Shown here in pieces: positions 1 to 10,429 of a stretch of 64,000 bases of DNA; the stretch's first letter is position 1; every line of letters begins with the position of its first letter. The stretch is from Magicicada septendecula. Its lineage: Eukaryota; Arthropoda; Insecta; Hemiptera; Cicadidae. The DNA lies in assembly GCA_034769895.1 (NCBI GenBank), contig CM068373.1, forward strand, positions 280,767,158 through 280,831,157. Reading direction: 5' to 3'. Position numbers and translations under genes: made by a program. Under the pieces are notes generated by a model. It did not search any database. It had not been told where the DNA came from and saw only the letters and a list, made by a program, of their open reading frames with translations.

Positions 1-1783
1 TCCATTTAGTCAAAATACATTTAGAGAAATTTGGTCTCCATCTTGATACTGATATTATCGGAATTTCTACTGACGGTGCGAGTGTCATGAAGAAAGTTGG
101 CAGATTGATGCCTTGCTACCAACAACTATGTTTTGCACATGGTATTCAACTTGCAGTTGTTGATACTTTATACAAAAAAAATATACCTAGCAAGGAATCG
201 GAAGTATGCCATTTACTTCAAAATGAGGAAGTAGCCGCACCTGATTACTCAGATGATGATGATACAAGCGATGATGAGACAAGTGAGGAGCAGGTCTTGA
301 CTGCTACTCATTTAGAGCAGTCTCCCGCAGAACTGATACCCAGTTACAAAGATTTTATTAATAAAGTGAGAAAGGTTGTAAAGATTTAAAAAAAATCTCC
401 AACTAAAGATGCTTGCTTGCAGAAATATGTACGAGAAGATCTCGGAAAAGAACTGAGCTTAATCCTAGACTACAAGACCAGGTGGAGTAGCCTGTATAAT
501 ATGTTGGAGCGTTTTCATGTTCTCAAAGGGTGCATAAGCAAAGCTTTAATTGACGAAGGAACTGAGATAAAATTCTCTGACGAAGAATGGACCAAGCTCA
601 AGGAATTGACTCTTAGTTTGCAGCCGGTTAAACTGGGCATTGAAGTCTTGTGCAGAAGAGATTAGACGCTTTTAATGGCTGATACAACTCTTCGATTCAT
701 ATTGAAAAAGTTGGATAAGCAACAAGGTGAGGTGAGCGCTGATCTAGCCACTGCTCTTTGAGTAAGAATCAAAGAGCGTCGGATCGTTTTGTCTGGAATA
801 ATTCTCTACCTACATAATCCAAAGAAGTACGCGAGCTATCTAAACACCCCAGATGACACATTTCCAGTTCCTAAAAAGAGTTGTGTTTGTCTTGAAACTA
901 AAAAGATTTGTGAGAGAATGTTGACTTTGGACAAAAATATAGATGCTAAGGCGGAAAGTTCAGAAGATGAAGAAAGTAGCATAGAAGTAAATTTATCGCT
1001 TCAAGAAGAATTAGAAATGCAATTAAATAAAGAAAAAAAGGATGCTTGCAGTGTAAATATGGATGAAAGAGGTAAACATTTTGAAAAAAATATTAAGACT
1101 GAGATGACTGAATATGAATGTAGTAGAATAAAAGGCAAATACTTATCCCTTGTTCATGAATATTTGAACACTATAACTCCTACAAGCGTAGAAGCAGAAA
1201 GGGCTTTTTCTGCAGCCGGATATATCTGCAGTTCTATAAGAAGTAGGCTGGGAGACAAAACATTAGACACTATATGTTTTTTGCGCTCTTATTTTCAGAA
1301 AAAGATATAACTTTTTTATTTTTGTTGTAAAGATATTTTGTGATTTAGTTTTATGTAACTCACGTAACTTAATACGTACCTATTATATGTTACCGGTATG
1401 GAACTATTTTGTTTAGTTGATTAGAGATTATACAGTGTTTTGATTTATTTTAGACCGGATAAACGGGACCAGGAAGACTAATAATTTTCGATGTTAAGTA
1501 AATAATAGTTACAAACGGTCTCGTAAGTAAATTAGTTACAATAAGTTTAATTCATATTATATAAAAATGATTCTGTGTTTGAATTTTTGTTTATTTGTCA
1601 CATACAAAGAAAGGCTTATGTTGGATTTGATTAAATAAAAATAATAGAAGATTATGGCTCTCTTATTACCTTTAAATTTGCATGAATGAAAAATTTTATG
1701 GAAATACTGCGGGATCCAGCGGGAATGGCTAATTTCCCGCGAAATTCCTGCGGGAAAATAAAGTTTGCGGGATTGCAAACCCG
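1..1783 (+). mobile_element. hAT DNA transposon, right part, cut by the window edge
   Basis: The left part lies outside the window. Transposase remains run to 1310. Beyond them, at about 1708-1783, is a cluster of short GCGGGA/TCCCGC repeats in both orientations, ending in GCGGGATTGCAAACCCG. Subterminal repeat clusters of this kind are usual at hAT ends, where the BED zinc finger of the transposase binds. The reverse complement of the last bases (CGGGTTTGCAATCCCGC) would be the right terminal repeat. Tigger transposase coding sequence resumes immediately after, so the hAT appears to have landed inside a Tigger. The exact end is inferred to within a few bases. Confidence 0.75.
3..1310 (+). pseudogene. 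hAT transposase, C-terminal two thirds, broken
   Basis: Reading starts in frame at the window edge with the RNase H-like core: STDGASVMKK (first catalytic Asp) at about 70-100, then CFAHGIQLAV at about 130-160. An acidic insert follows. A shifted frame gives DYKTRWSSLYNMLERF (about 467-512), a typical hAT segment with the conserved Trp. The C-terminal hAT dimerisation domain lies at about 1150-1310, with TPTSVEAERAFSAAG and RSRLGDKTLDTICFLRS, and ends in a natural stop. There are at least two frame changes and stops between the blocks (near 389-417 and 665-789), so no full transposase can be made from this copy. It would have catalysed cut-and-paste transposition in the nucleus. The family is secure; the subfamily (Buster- or Ac-like) is not. 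Confidence 0.85.
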
Positions 1784-3085
1784 AGTTACAATTGTGATGT
1801 GCGCAAATGCAAGTGGTTCCCACAGATTAAAATTGGGTTAAAATTGACTGTTATAGGGAAATCTAAGAAACCTAGATGTTTCAAGTACATTAATATGAAG
1901 TTAATTAATTACAACAAAAAATTGCGTGGATAAAGTTTGAAAATTTTACTAAATGGTTTAATGATGTGTTTGTCCCTGCAGTAAAAAAAAGAAAAGCGGA
2001 AAAGAAAATTAGTGGTCATGTATTGTTGCTATTGAACAATGCCCCTTCACATCCTTCAGCTGATTCCTTACCTCAGCATGAGGATATTGACATGATGTTT
2101 ATCCCACCGAACGTGATAAGTATATTACAACCCATGGACCAAAGTGTTATAGAAACAGCTTTACCGCAAATCTTTTCTCTGGTACCTATTAGTATTTAAT
2201 GAAAGTGAAGAAGGGTCCAAACAGTTAATAAAAGAATTTAGCTTAAAAGAAAGTGCATGATTGCAGATGCCTGGGACAGGATAAAAACTGAAACTCTAAA
2301 AAGAGCTTGGGGAAAACTTCTAAATCAAATATTAAATGAAAAACATAAATCTGATACTGAAAATCAAGACAAAAATATTGAAACCATGCATCAAATGCTA
2401 CAGAATATTCCTCAATTGAAAAACTGTAACAAATAAGATGTTAATGATTGGATAAAGGTGGATGAAGCCAATCCCAGTTTTCAGTTATTAACTGATGAAG
2501 AGATAGTTGAGTCATTAAAGGAACGTAATGAAAACGAAACAGATTCAGATGAAGACGGCGAGAATGCTACTAATACAAAACCACCAATGGCAGCAAAAGC
2601 TTTTGACACACTTGAGACTTTTCTAAAGTGGGCCAAAACAGAAGACGAGATAGATTGTATTCAGCTTGTGAATCTTAAACAACTTCACTTTTTAGCAGCA
2701 AGAAAACGGACAGTTTCAGTTTTAGCATTGGTTTGAAGCAGACAGTGATAGAACAGTTCTTCAAAAAAGTGTAAATCCATGGTACTGTATGTTTTGTTTT
2801 ATTTTTAAAATAATTTTATAGTACATTGTTTGTCATTAAACTCTAATTTTGTTTAAATTAACATTTGGTTTGTATTAATTACATTCAGTTTTAATTCAAT
2901 AATTTTTAGCCTTAGTCATACATTAGAGTACAGTATACATGTGCTGTCATTATATAACAGTATGTTAGAAATGATTTTGTAATAAAAACCTTTGTTTTTG
3001 TAAAGAGAATAAATGTTTTCAATTTACAATCTATTATCTGAATGGGCCCTCAGCCCGAGAGGTTCGGATAATTGATGCTCTACTG
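1784..3085 (+). mobile_element. Tigger/pogo DNA transposon, 3' half
   Basis: Only the right half is visible; the left half should lie beyond the hAT insertion, outside the window. The right terminal repeat is at about 3040-3085. Read inward on the minus strand it begins CAGTAGAGCATCAATTATCC, the usual CAGTRGA...TTATCCG form of Tigger/pogo ends, and it is followed by TA (3086-3087), half of the expected TA target duplication. The transposase remains occupy 1785-2736, and about 300 bp of AT-rich 3' untranslated sequence separates them from the repeat. Confidence 0.8.
1785..2736 (+). pseudogene. Tigger/pogo (DDE_1, Jerky-like) transposase, 3' part, broken
   Basis: The first codons after the hAT read VTIVMCANASGSHRLKLG, then KLTVIGKSKKPRCFK in a shifted frame; both are core DDE_1 motifs. 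HVLLLLNNAPSHPS (about 2017-2059) holds the second catalytic position, but the expected LLxDNAPSHP shows Asn in place of Asp, so this copy was probably inactive even before the frames broke. ISILQPMDQSVIE (about 2119-2157) holds the third Asp. A tail (2458-2736) carries an acidic stretch and the usual C-terminal FLKWAKTEDE region. At least three frame changes or stops lie between the blocks. The N-terminal CENP-B-type DNA-binding domain is not in the window. Confidence 0.8.
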
Positions 3086-3087
3086 TA

Positions 3088-3810
3088 TTTAAAATGCAAG
3101 TTTCACTTTTATGTAGTGTTTTAGGGAATATTTTAATTTACAAAATAAAGCTTGAATTACTTATAAGTATATTGTTGATTATGTACTATGTCAATACGTA
3201 TGAAAAAAGGCCAGACGTGACGTATGGACAGACCTAGAATCCCTCAGCCAGGTAAGTGTTAAGAAGAGAGTACAGGAATACATTTTCACTTGATATAAGG
3301 AATATTTATGGACATATATTGAATCCAAAGTTTATAATAATTGGGCTGTAGAATAATTCAACTGGGTTAAGAAAAGGATCCTAGGAGGTTAGATCACCTA
3401 GATTTTAAGAACATGTATGTGAAGATCAATGAGAGTTCTGGATGAAATTGAAGAATTAAACATTGAAGACAGAAACTATGCTTTACTGTATGAAATGTAA
3501 CAAGATTATAGAAAAGCTTACTGTGTGACTAATGGACTTTATCTCCAGCCTAAGGAGTTTATAGAAAAGCATCCATTATGCATAATTGATATGTCTTCGA
3601 GATCTTCTACTTGAACTAACTCTGAAAGGATATTAAAAAGTAATCACTAAAAATTAATCATTAGAAAACTCTGATAAAACAGATTTTTAAAATTAAAACT
3701 ATTTTTGCATAGCATGTTCTTGTAGATGATTTTATTGCCCTTTAGTCCATATTATTAGACAAATATTGTTAGGTTGGCTCACTAAATTGTGCTAGGATCA
3801 TATTAATATA
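3088..3810. other. AT-rich stretch without a recognisable gene; possible weak remnant
   Basis: No open frame of note. At about 3420-3600 on the plus strand a broken reading gives MRVLDEIEELNIEDRNYALL and then FIEKHPLCIIDMS. The second piece recalls a phrase (YPLFVIDCS) that I associate with an uncharacterised, transposon-borne protein common in insect genomes, possibly from a virus-like element. The resemblance rests on one short motif, so I do not assign a family. Confidence 0.25.
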
Positions 3811-4050
3811 TTTTCTTTTATAAAATTGCTAAACTGCTATAATTGTTATTATTTAGACAAAGCTTTTCGCCATCACTGACATCTTCAGGTCTTAAACAAC
3901 GTCTGTCAACTGTACGTTGTAGGCTTTTATACTTTAGGCCCCTCCCCTTATGTCAATTCCTGTTGGTTCTAGCTGCTACCGCTCTTCACGGGAACTTTGT
4001 CTATATTTTTCCGTTAGGCATTTTACTAACGTCCGTCAAATTGTTTCACG
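3811..4050 (-). repeat. PLE 3' pLTR
   Basis: The second copy of the 240-bp direct repeat. About 95 bp of untranslated sequence separates it from the end of the endonuclease coding region at 4146. It holds the better preserved hammerhead-like motif of the pair. Confidence 0.85.
3852..3897 (-). ncRNA. Candidate minimal hammerhead ribozyme in the PLE 3' pLTR
   Basis: On the minus strand: a stem I strand ending AAGAC, the core CUGAAGA, a short stem (GUC paired with GGC; GUC with GAC in the 5' pLTR copy, a compensatory change), then GAAA, then AGCU followed by UU and GUCUAAA. GUCU pairs back with AGAC to make stem I, with one bulged A. AGCU is self-complementary, so stem III could form only between two molecules, as in dimeric hammerheads known from PLEs. 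One extra U follows CUGAAGA, which departs from the consensus, so self-cleavage is not certain. Confidence 0.5.
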
Positions 4051-4145
4051 AATCTCCCGTTAATTTCTTCATGTAATATTTTACTTTCTGACTTATAATC
4101 TGTTACATTTCGTCATTTTTAGTGTGTTATTCTTATTATTTTAAT

Positions 4146-6602
4146 TTATCTTTGTTTATTGTTTAATATATAATAAAATATTTCTTCATTTGTAAAATCC
4201 ACTTTTATATTCATTAATTTATTCTTATCTTCTTTTTTAACTTTTAGTATTTCTAATTCTTCTATTAGTTTTCTTTTTTGCGGATTATTTTCTATTTTGA
4301 TTATTTCCATATTTTCATTTGGATTTATAAATTTATGGCCTGATTCATTGAAATATCTTGCATATAGTGAGTTCGTTGTTCTAACGCCTTCTCCTTTTGC
4401 ATGTTCATTCATTCGAATTTTAAATTTTCTTCCAGTTTCGCCCAGATATATCTTATTACATTCCCCACATTTTAATTTGTATACGCCGCTTTTTTCTGTT
4501 AATGGAATTTCTTCTGTTTTAGCATTTTTTATATATTCGAATACATTTTTCGTTTTCTTTATTCCTATCTGTATTTCGTATTTTTTGAAACATTTTTGTA
4601 ACATTTTTGTTTGATATCCTATATATGTTATGCTCCTTTATATTTCTTTTCTTCATTTGTTTTTTCTTTTTTGTTCTTTTCTATTTCTTTATTTTCCTCC
4701 TCTATTTTCTTAACTATTCTATTAATTATTTTAGGGTTGTAATTATTATTTTTTGCTATTTGTTGTATTTTCTTTAATTCTTTTTGTTTGAGTTCTTCAT
4801 TTTCTAGATAATTTATAGCTCTATAGCAAAATGAATTTAATGCTGCCATTTTATAATTGACTGGATGATATGATTCTTGTGGGATTATTAAATCTGAGTA
4901 TGTTTCTTTCCTATATATATCGAATTTGAGTTTGTTATCTTCAATTTTTATATTGATATCCAGGAAATTAATTTCTAATCCTCCAATTTCTTCTTTAAAT
5001 TTTATTGTTTTTTCTGTGTTATTTAATTCTTCCGTAAATTTTTTAAATTCATTTACTTCACCTTCCCAAACTATTAGTATGTCATCTACATATCTGATCC
5101 ATTTTTTAATTCTTCTTTCTTTATCTACATCTTTTAAAATTTAGATTTCAAAGCTATTCATGAATATCTCTGCCATTAATGGTGAAAGCGGTGATCCCAT
5201 TGGTAATCCATTCTCTTGTATGTAAAATTTGTTATTAAATCTGAAGTAGTTCTGGCTTATGCATAATTCTAATCCTTCTATTATTTCGTTTTTCCATTCT
5301 ACATTACTTAATTTGTTTTTCTTTATTATTTCTACTGTTAATGCTATTGGTATATTGGTGTACATATCTTTTATATCTAATGACATTAATTTTGTCTTAT
5401 TTGTTATGGTTATTTCTTTTAATCTTTCTATTACCTTTTTGCTATTTTCTATGCTGTGGATTTCTTCTTTTTCGTATGCCATTTTGATTCTTTTACTTAT
5501 TTCTTTTGATATTTTATATGTTGGCGAATTTATAAATGATACTATAGGTCTTAATGGCATTTCTTTTTTATGTAACTTAATTTGACATCTAAATTTTGGA
5601 GCTTCAGGATTATGTTCTATTTTTTGTTTCTTTTGCCATTCTGTTAAATATGTTGTCTTTTTTATCAATTTCTTTGTTTGTGCTTGAAATTTACTTGTGT
5701 AATCATATTTTATTTCTTTAGATGGTCCTTTTTGTATAAATTGTTCTGCTTTTTCGATAAAATCTCTTTTGTTCATTACCACTGCTGTGTTACCTTTATT
5801 GGCTTTTATAACTATCAAATTGTTCTCCGTGATTTTCTTTTTTAATTCTCTTATATTTCTTTTTATTTGTGTTTCGTTTTTATTTCTTACATTTTTGTTT
5901 TTCTTACATATTTTGTCTACTATTTCTTTTACTTCACTTCTTAATTGTTTTTTAGTTTCTTCATTTTTTATTTTATTGATTATTTCTTCACATTCTATTA
6001 TTGTATTTTCTTTATCTATGTTTGTTTTTGTTGCATATTTTAAACTTTTCCCTAATAATTTATGTTCATTTTCTGTAAACTTTGTTTCTGTTAAATTTAA
6101 TACTTTTTCAGCAAATCTTATTTCTTTTATATTTTTCTTTATTTTTATTTCTTGTTCCTTCTATTAATTCCTTGAGTTTCTTGTTTAATCTCTCTTCCAT
6201 TTTTCTTATTTTCTTTTCTATATATTTTTCACCAAACTCTTTTCTCATTTCTTCTATTTCTACATAATTGTAACTTGTATATAATTTTTGATATAATTGA
6301 TACATTTCTTTGTTATATTTATTTATTTTACTGTATAAGTTCTTTATTTCAAGTTTTATCCATATTTTCTCCGCCATATTTTTCACTTGGTTTGCTACTT
6401 TGCTTTTGTTATTAATTTTAATTTTTGCGTATTTTGGAGTTATTTTATTAATTAAACACTGTTTATTGAACCAAATTTCCCTAACGTTTTTTTCACTTTT
6501 ACTTTGATTTTTAAATACTTAAAAAATTCCCTTACATTTTTATATTTATCTGCTTGCAATTCGCATGTTTTATTCTTCGTATTGTTTAAATTAGCAGCCA
6601 TC
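4146..6602 (-). pseudogene. PLE polyprotein: reverse transcriptase plus GIY-YIG endonuclease
   Basis: The start MAANLNNTKN at 6602 sits just inside the 5' pLTR. An N-terminal region (about 6454-6108) contains INKITPKYAKIKI and a Lys-rich helix. The RT core spans about 5818-4860: KANKGNTAVVM, LHKKEMPLRPIVS, LMSLDIKDMYTNIP, ENGLPMGSPLSPLMAE and the catalytic IRYVDDILIVWE (YVDD at 5081-5092). A Lys/Glu-rich linker follows (4849-4628). The C-terminal domain (4604-4146) shows GVYKLKCGECNKIYLGETGR, the GIY-YIG core with the CxxC seen in PLE endonucleases. The product would act in the nucleus by target-primed reverse transcription. The frame is broken in several places, so the copy is dead. Base composition is extremely AT-rich even for this window. 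Confidence 0.85.
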
Positions 6603-6607
6603 CTTAC

Positions 6608-6849
6608 TTTTCTTTTATAAAATTGCTAAACTGCTATAATTGTTATTATTTAGACAAAGCTTTTCGTCATCATTGACATCTTCAGGTCTTAAACGTCTGT
6701 CAACTGTACATTGTAGGCTTTTATACTTTAGGCCCCTCCCCTTATGTCATCACCCTTCCTATTGGTTCTAGCTGCTACCGCTCTTCACGGGAACTTTGTC
6801 TACATTTTTCCATTAGGCATTTTACTAACGTCCGTCAAATTGTTTTACG
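6608..6849 (-). repeat. PLE 5' pLTR
   Basis: A direct repeat of 3811-4050; both start with the plus-strand block TTTTCTTTTATAAAATTGC and end with GTCCGTCAAATTG. The first ATG of the PLE coding region lies just downstream at 6602, as expected for a 5' pLTR acting as promoter and leader. Differences from the 3' copy are scattered substitutions and small gaps. Confidence 0.85.
6649..6693 (-). ncRNA. Candidate minimal hammerhead ribozyme in the PLE 5' pLTR
   Basis: The same arrangement as in the 3' pLTR: CUGAAGA, stem GUC/GAC (all Watson-Crick), GAAA, then AGCUUU and GUC. The compensated stem II relative to the other copy supports selection on structure. The same extra U follows the core. Confidence 0.5.
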
Positions 6850-7194
6850 CCATATAATGTTTTACATTGGTATTATTGTGTGTAGGTTTGGTATACTCTT
6901 TCCGTTCTTAGTTCAATCCTAATGTAAACAAACCCATGTGGCAAATCTGAAATGGTATTGGTCAGGGGCATTGACACTGTTCACACAATACTGTATTACG
7001 CACATGTGCAGAATGTCTGTATAGTCATGTGAGAGTTATCTGGCTGCTTACATCAGGGCACGTCGTTTTAAGACTTCCTCCTTATCACTGTATTCTGAAT
7101 CGTATTGAATTAATATGGAGCCATAATATGAAAGGGTATGTTGCCCGTCACAACACAGCATTAGCTGCTTGATATAAAACAATTTGTTGGGAAG

Positions 7195-7400
7195 GCAGTA
7201 AATGAAACAACGGCAGACAAGTGGAGTCATTGTTTGCAGCATATAGTCAAGGAAGATGATAAGCTATGGTAACTGGCCCACATTACTGATGGTGTTGTGG
7301 ACAATGAACAATCTTATCAATAATAATGCTGAATCATGTGACGATACAAGTTCAGACACAGATATGAAAGGCATTGAATTATTCTCTGACAGCAACTGAT
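7195..7400 (+). pseudogene. Possible C-terminal tail of a DDE-type transposase
   Basis: A broken plus-strand reading gives NETTADKWSHCLQHIVKEDD, KLW, then DGVVDNEQ, and in another frame ESCDDTSSDTDMKGIELFSD and a stop. A helix with HxxKE/DD followed by an Asp/Ser-rich tail and a stop is common at the C-terminus of several insect DDE transposases. No catalytic residues are present in this piece, so the family cannot be named. It contains at least one internal stop. Confidence 0.3.
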
Positions 7401-7999
7401 AGTGTTCAGAACATTGATAATTATCACAGTTTCTATTTTCGTTTTAAATAAACTTCACTTTTTTGTTTGTTGTGATATTTAAATGGTTGATAAAAAAAGC
7501 CATTTACTGGTGTTATAAAATGTTTTACTTTGGTAAGGACAAATTATTACAATTTACATGTGTTTATACAGTATCAGTATTATATGTACCCTGTCTGTAC
7601 TCTTTCTGTCAGAGTGATATGCCTCTAATTCAAGTAGAGGCAGGATGATGTAAATTGAACACTAGGGTCTCGATGTGCAGTAGATAAACAACTCTTTGGG
7701 AGGCTAACAAAATTTTCATTCACTTCGCACATGCGCAGAACAGTTTGGTGCAGTATTTCTTAGCGTGAACATCGGCTGCAACAAGACTGATGAGAACAAC
7801 ATAAGCATGTGTGTAACAGAGAGGGAAATAATACGGAAGTGAGACAGTGAAGATTGTAGCGTTGTCTCCCCTATCTTCTCTCTAGATAACTTAGCTATAC
7901 TTGAAAGTATAGCTGGGGGTACTTCATGTAATTGGGTCGGTGCAGATGACTGTTCAGGAAAGGCTGGCGGGCCTACAGCAAATAGCATTTCAGATGTGC

Positions 8000-8908
8000 C
8001 ACACTTGTTTGTTTACAGCAGGATTAAACTAAGAACAGAAACAGTATACATATTTTTGTTTTTTGAATGTTTCCAATGTTAAGTGTTTTGTGTAAATTTC
8101 CATTTGTTCTGGTATTAGTTTGCTTCATGTTTAATGTATTTTATCAGTGTTATATTCGTGATGTCTGAGAATCCATGTTGTATATTTGTTACATGTGTGG
8201 CCAAATTGGATTTATAAATGTTTGATTTTTGTATATGTTCAAAATAATGTTTTTTTTTTCTAGCCTGTGTAACATCTCTTGAAGTCTTTGCATTCATGTT
8301 TCTATATTCCATCATTCATTGTATTATCTTTATTGTGTCATTAATTTTTTTATTATTGAAGTTTGTTTTGTAAGCAATGTTAATGGATGTATTTTTAAAT
8401 AGTTTTGTACATTTTGTCATCTTATTGTTTATGTATGTGTTTGTCACAGGACAAATTGCGGCAATCATACACATCTTCGTTTTTTGGTGACCCTTGACGT
8501 TTTTTGGTAGAAGGGCCGTGTGGTGAACACTAAGTCTGATGTATGTACTGCCCGAGCCACACTGTGATGTTCGGCGGCTGCATCCGCTGTTCTGGTGTAC
8601 TGCAGTCCTCCATCGGTATGTAGAGCCCGCTGCCATCCAGGCGGTGTCCATCGCTGGTTCGTCACAGGGCAAGAAAGTGAAGAAAGTCCATTCGTCTCTC
8701 CTTCCTGTTCCTTCCGGCTGGCTCCACATGGGCTGATGGAGTGGCAATAGAGAGCACCAAAAAATTCAAGTGGTGCTCTTTTTATGCCCTGACAGGTTGT
8801 GTACCATGACCCTATCAGAGTGCTGCTGATCCCTGATTGGCTTGCTGTAAGTTTGTCAGGTGTCATGTCTCAGCTGGTACCGAGATGTTTGCCTCTCTGC
8901 CATCACAG
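8000..8908 (-). other. Possible solo LTR or promoter-bearing repeat, minus strand
   Basis: Read on the minus strand, the stretch would start TGTGATGGCAGAGAGG at 8908. About 135 bp in comes a TATA-like box (GGCATAAAAAGAGC, about 8783), followed by a GC-richer leader and, further on, AATAAA-type signals. That layout fits an LTR. The other end is not defined by a repeat or target duplication, so this remains tentative. The open frames here (8316-8866) look like chance. Confidence 0.3.
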
Positions 8909-9111
8909 TATAATTCATTTTGATCATTTCTTATGTTTTGTATTCAGTTGATTTTGTTAGGTTTTTCTTTTCCTTCTGTCAGTTGTACATTTATATACAG
9001 GAAACCACCTGGATTTCTACTGAATATCTTTACACCTCTATTGTCCATTGTTCTCTGTACACAACCTGCCCACCTAATTCTAGTCCTTTTAATCTCAATA
9101 AATTATATCTA

Positions 9112-10392
9112 CGAGGATTGTTCAATACAAACATGTTTGATCTGCGCAGCCGTGACTTTGTCGCCATGGCAATGGAATTAATTTGTTTATATTGTCTGTT
9201 TAAATACTAGTGATGCATTTGTCAAAAATATTTGCAGTTTGTTCTTTTCTAAACATTGTGACTGGATTGAAAAATGGCATCTATGATACAAAATCCATCC
9301 AAAGGTAATCTGCATGCCGTTATTCAGTCTTTGGCTGCTGAGGGGCATCAGCCAATAAAAATTTATACAAGAATGAAAGCTGTGTATGGTGACTATAGAT
9401 ATTCTCATACGGCAGTGGTTGAATGGTGCAATAAGTTTCCATAAATAAAGACGAGAATCCACTAAAGATTTGGCCCATCCCAGACCTGCATGTGTTGCAG
9501 CGTCAAATGAAAACGTGAGACAGCTGGAAACTGCATTACGCGCATCAAAGTTAGAGAACTGCTAAATGTTGAGCATCAGCATGGGAACTGCTCATTCCAT
9601 CATTCATAGTCTTGGGTATCATAAAGTTCTTGCTCAGTGGATTCCACGACTGCTTACTGATGAGCAGAAAAATTTGCGTTCGGCCTTATCATTACAGCAT
9701 TTGATGAGCTATCAAGAACAAGGTAATGCCTTTCTACACCAAATTGTTGCTGGTGATGAGTCTTGGTGTTATCACTACAAACCAGTATCCAAACGTCAGA
9801 GTATGCAGTGGAAGCATGCACAATCTCCGAAGGCGAAAAAATTCTGGTCCCAACCTTCAGCAGGAAAAGTAATGGTGACCGTATTTTTTTTTATTATCAG
9901 GGTGTGCTGCTCTTAGATTTTAAAGAACCTGGTGTCAACATCAACTCTGAGTGATATGCACACAGCTTAAAACGCTTACGGGTCAGTATCAAGTATAAAT
10001 GTCCTGGTAAACTCACAAATGGTGTCATTCTTCTGCATGATAATGCTCGACCCCACATAGCCCAAACGATTCAAGATCTGCTTGGGTGTATGAAGTGGGA
10101 AGTCTTACAACATCCACGTTACAGTCCCGGCTTGTCCCTGTACGATTATCATGTTTTTGGCCCATTAAAGAAATCACTAAAAGGATGGCCGTCCATTTAA
10201 ATCGGACGCTGAGGTAGAGTTTGCTGTTAGTGAATGGTTCCGCAAACAGCCGCAAGAATTTTACCAGCAGGGAACCTACAGATTAGTGCAACAGTGGGAC
10301 TCATGCCTTAATGTTAATGGTGACTTCTTTTAAAATCATTGAATAAAAAATGCTTTACAGCCTCTAAACGTGTTTCTATTGAACAATCCTCA
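9112..10392 (+). mobile_element. mariner transposon with both terminal repeats (mariner-1)
   Basis: 1,281 bp between TA dinucleotides at 9110-9111 and 10393-10394, the expected mariner target duplication. The left end begins CGAGGATTGTTCAATA; the right end, read inward, begins TGAGGATTGTTCAATA, and similarity continues for about 28 bp. A broken transposase gene fills the middle. Two further pieces of the same family occur in the window, at 31871-32095 (minus strand) and 49134-49257 (plus strand). Confidence 0.9.
9274..10333 (+). pseudogene. mariner-1 transposase, broken
   Basis: The start MASMIQNPSKG at 9274 opens the N-terminal helix-turn-helix region (AVIQSLAAEGHQPIKIYTRM). A stop interrupts at about 9442, and the frame changes at least twice more. 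Catalytic motifs remain visible: AGDESWCYHY (first Asp, about 9751-9780), ILLHDNARPH (second Asp, about 10027-10056) and SPGLSLYDYHVFG (third Asp, about 10123-10160), consistent with the D,D34D class. The normal C-terminus (LNVNGDFF and stop, 10333) is present. A whole mariner transposase is about 345 residues, matching this span. Dead copy. Confidence 0.85.
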
Positions 10393-10429
10393 TAGCTCCC
10401 TGAATTCTCACCAGCTCTTCCTATACTAA

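Larger units (their letters stand above)
3811..6849 (-). mobile_element. Penelope-like element (PLE) with direct terminal repeats
   Basis: A 3.0-kb element read on the minus strand. Direct repeats of about 240 bp (pLTRs) lie at 6608-6849 (5') and 3811-4050 (3') and are highly alike. Between them is a lysine- and asparagine-rich coding region with a PLE N-terminal region, a telomerase-related reverse transcriptase and a C-terminal GIY-YIG endonuclease, the order typical of endonuclease-bearing PLEs. The frame is interrupted several times. The repeats each carry a hammerhead-like motif. PLEs prime reverse transcription from a nick made by their own GIY-YIG domain. I see no clear target duplication in the flanks. 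Confidence 0.85.
6850..9109. other. Old repeat-derived DNA without a recognisable intact gene
   Basis: Only short open frames, none convincing. Two sub-regions are listed separately: a possible transposase tail (7195-7400) and an LTR-like stretch on the minus strand (about 8000-8908). Elsewhere I see AT-rich sequence and no RNA gene. Confidence 0.5.

Noticed and set aside
3240-3270. Splice-donor-like CAGGTAAGTG as the edge of a host exon
   Set aside because: No open reading frame precedes it, and the surroundings are repeat-derived.
4297-6507. Several plus-strand frames rich in Phe, Leu and Ser across the PLE
   Set aside because: They are antisense shadows of the Lys/Asn-rich PLE coding strand.
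8316-8866. Overlapping minus-strand frames of 143 and 133 residues
   Set aside because: They overlap in different frames, are of mixed composition and show no domain. They fall in a stretch that looks more like an LTR leader.
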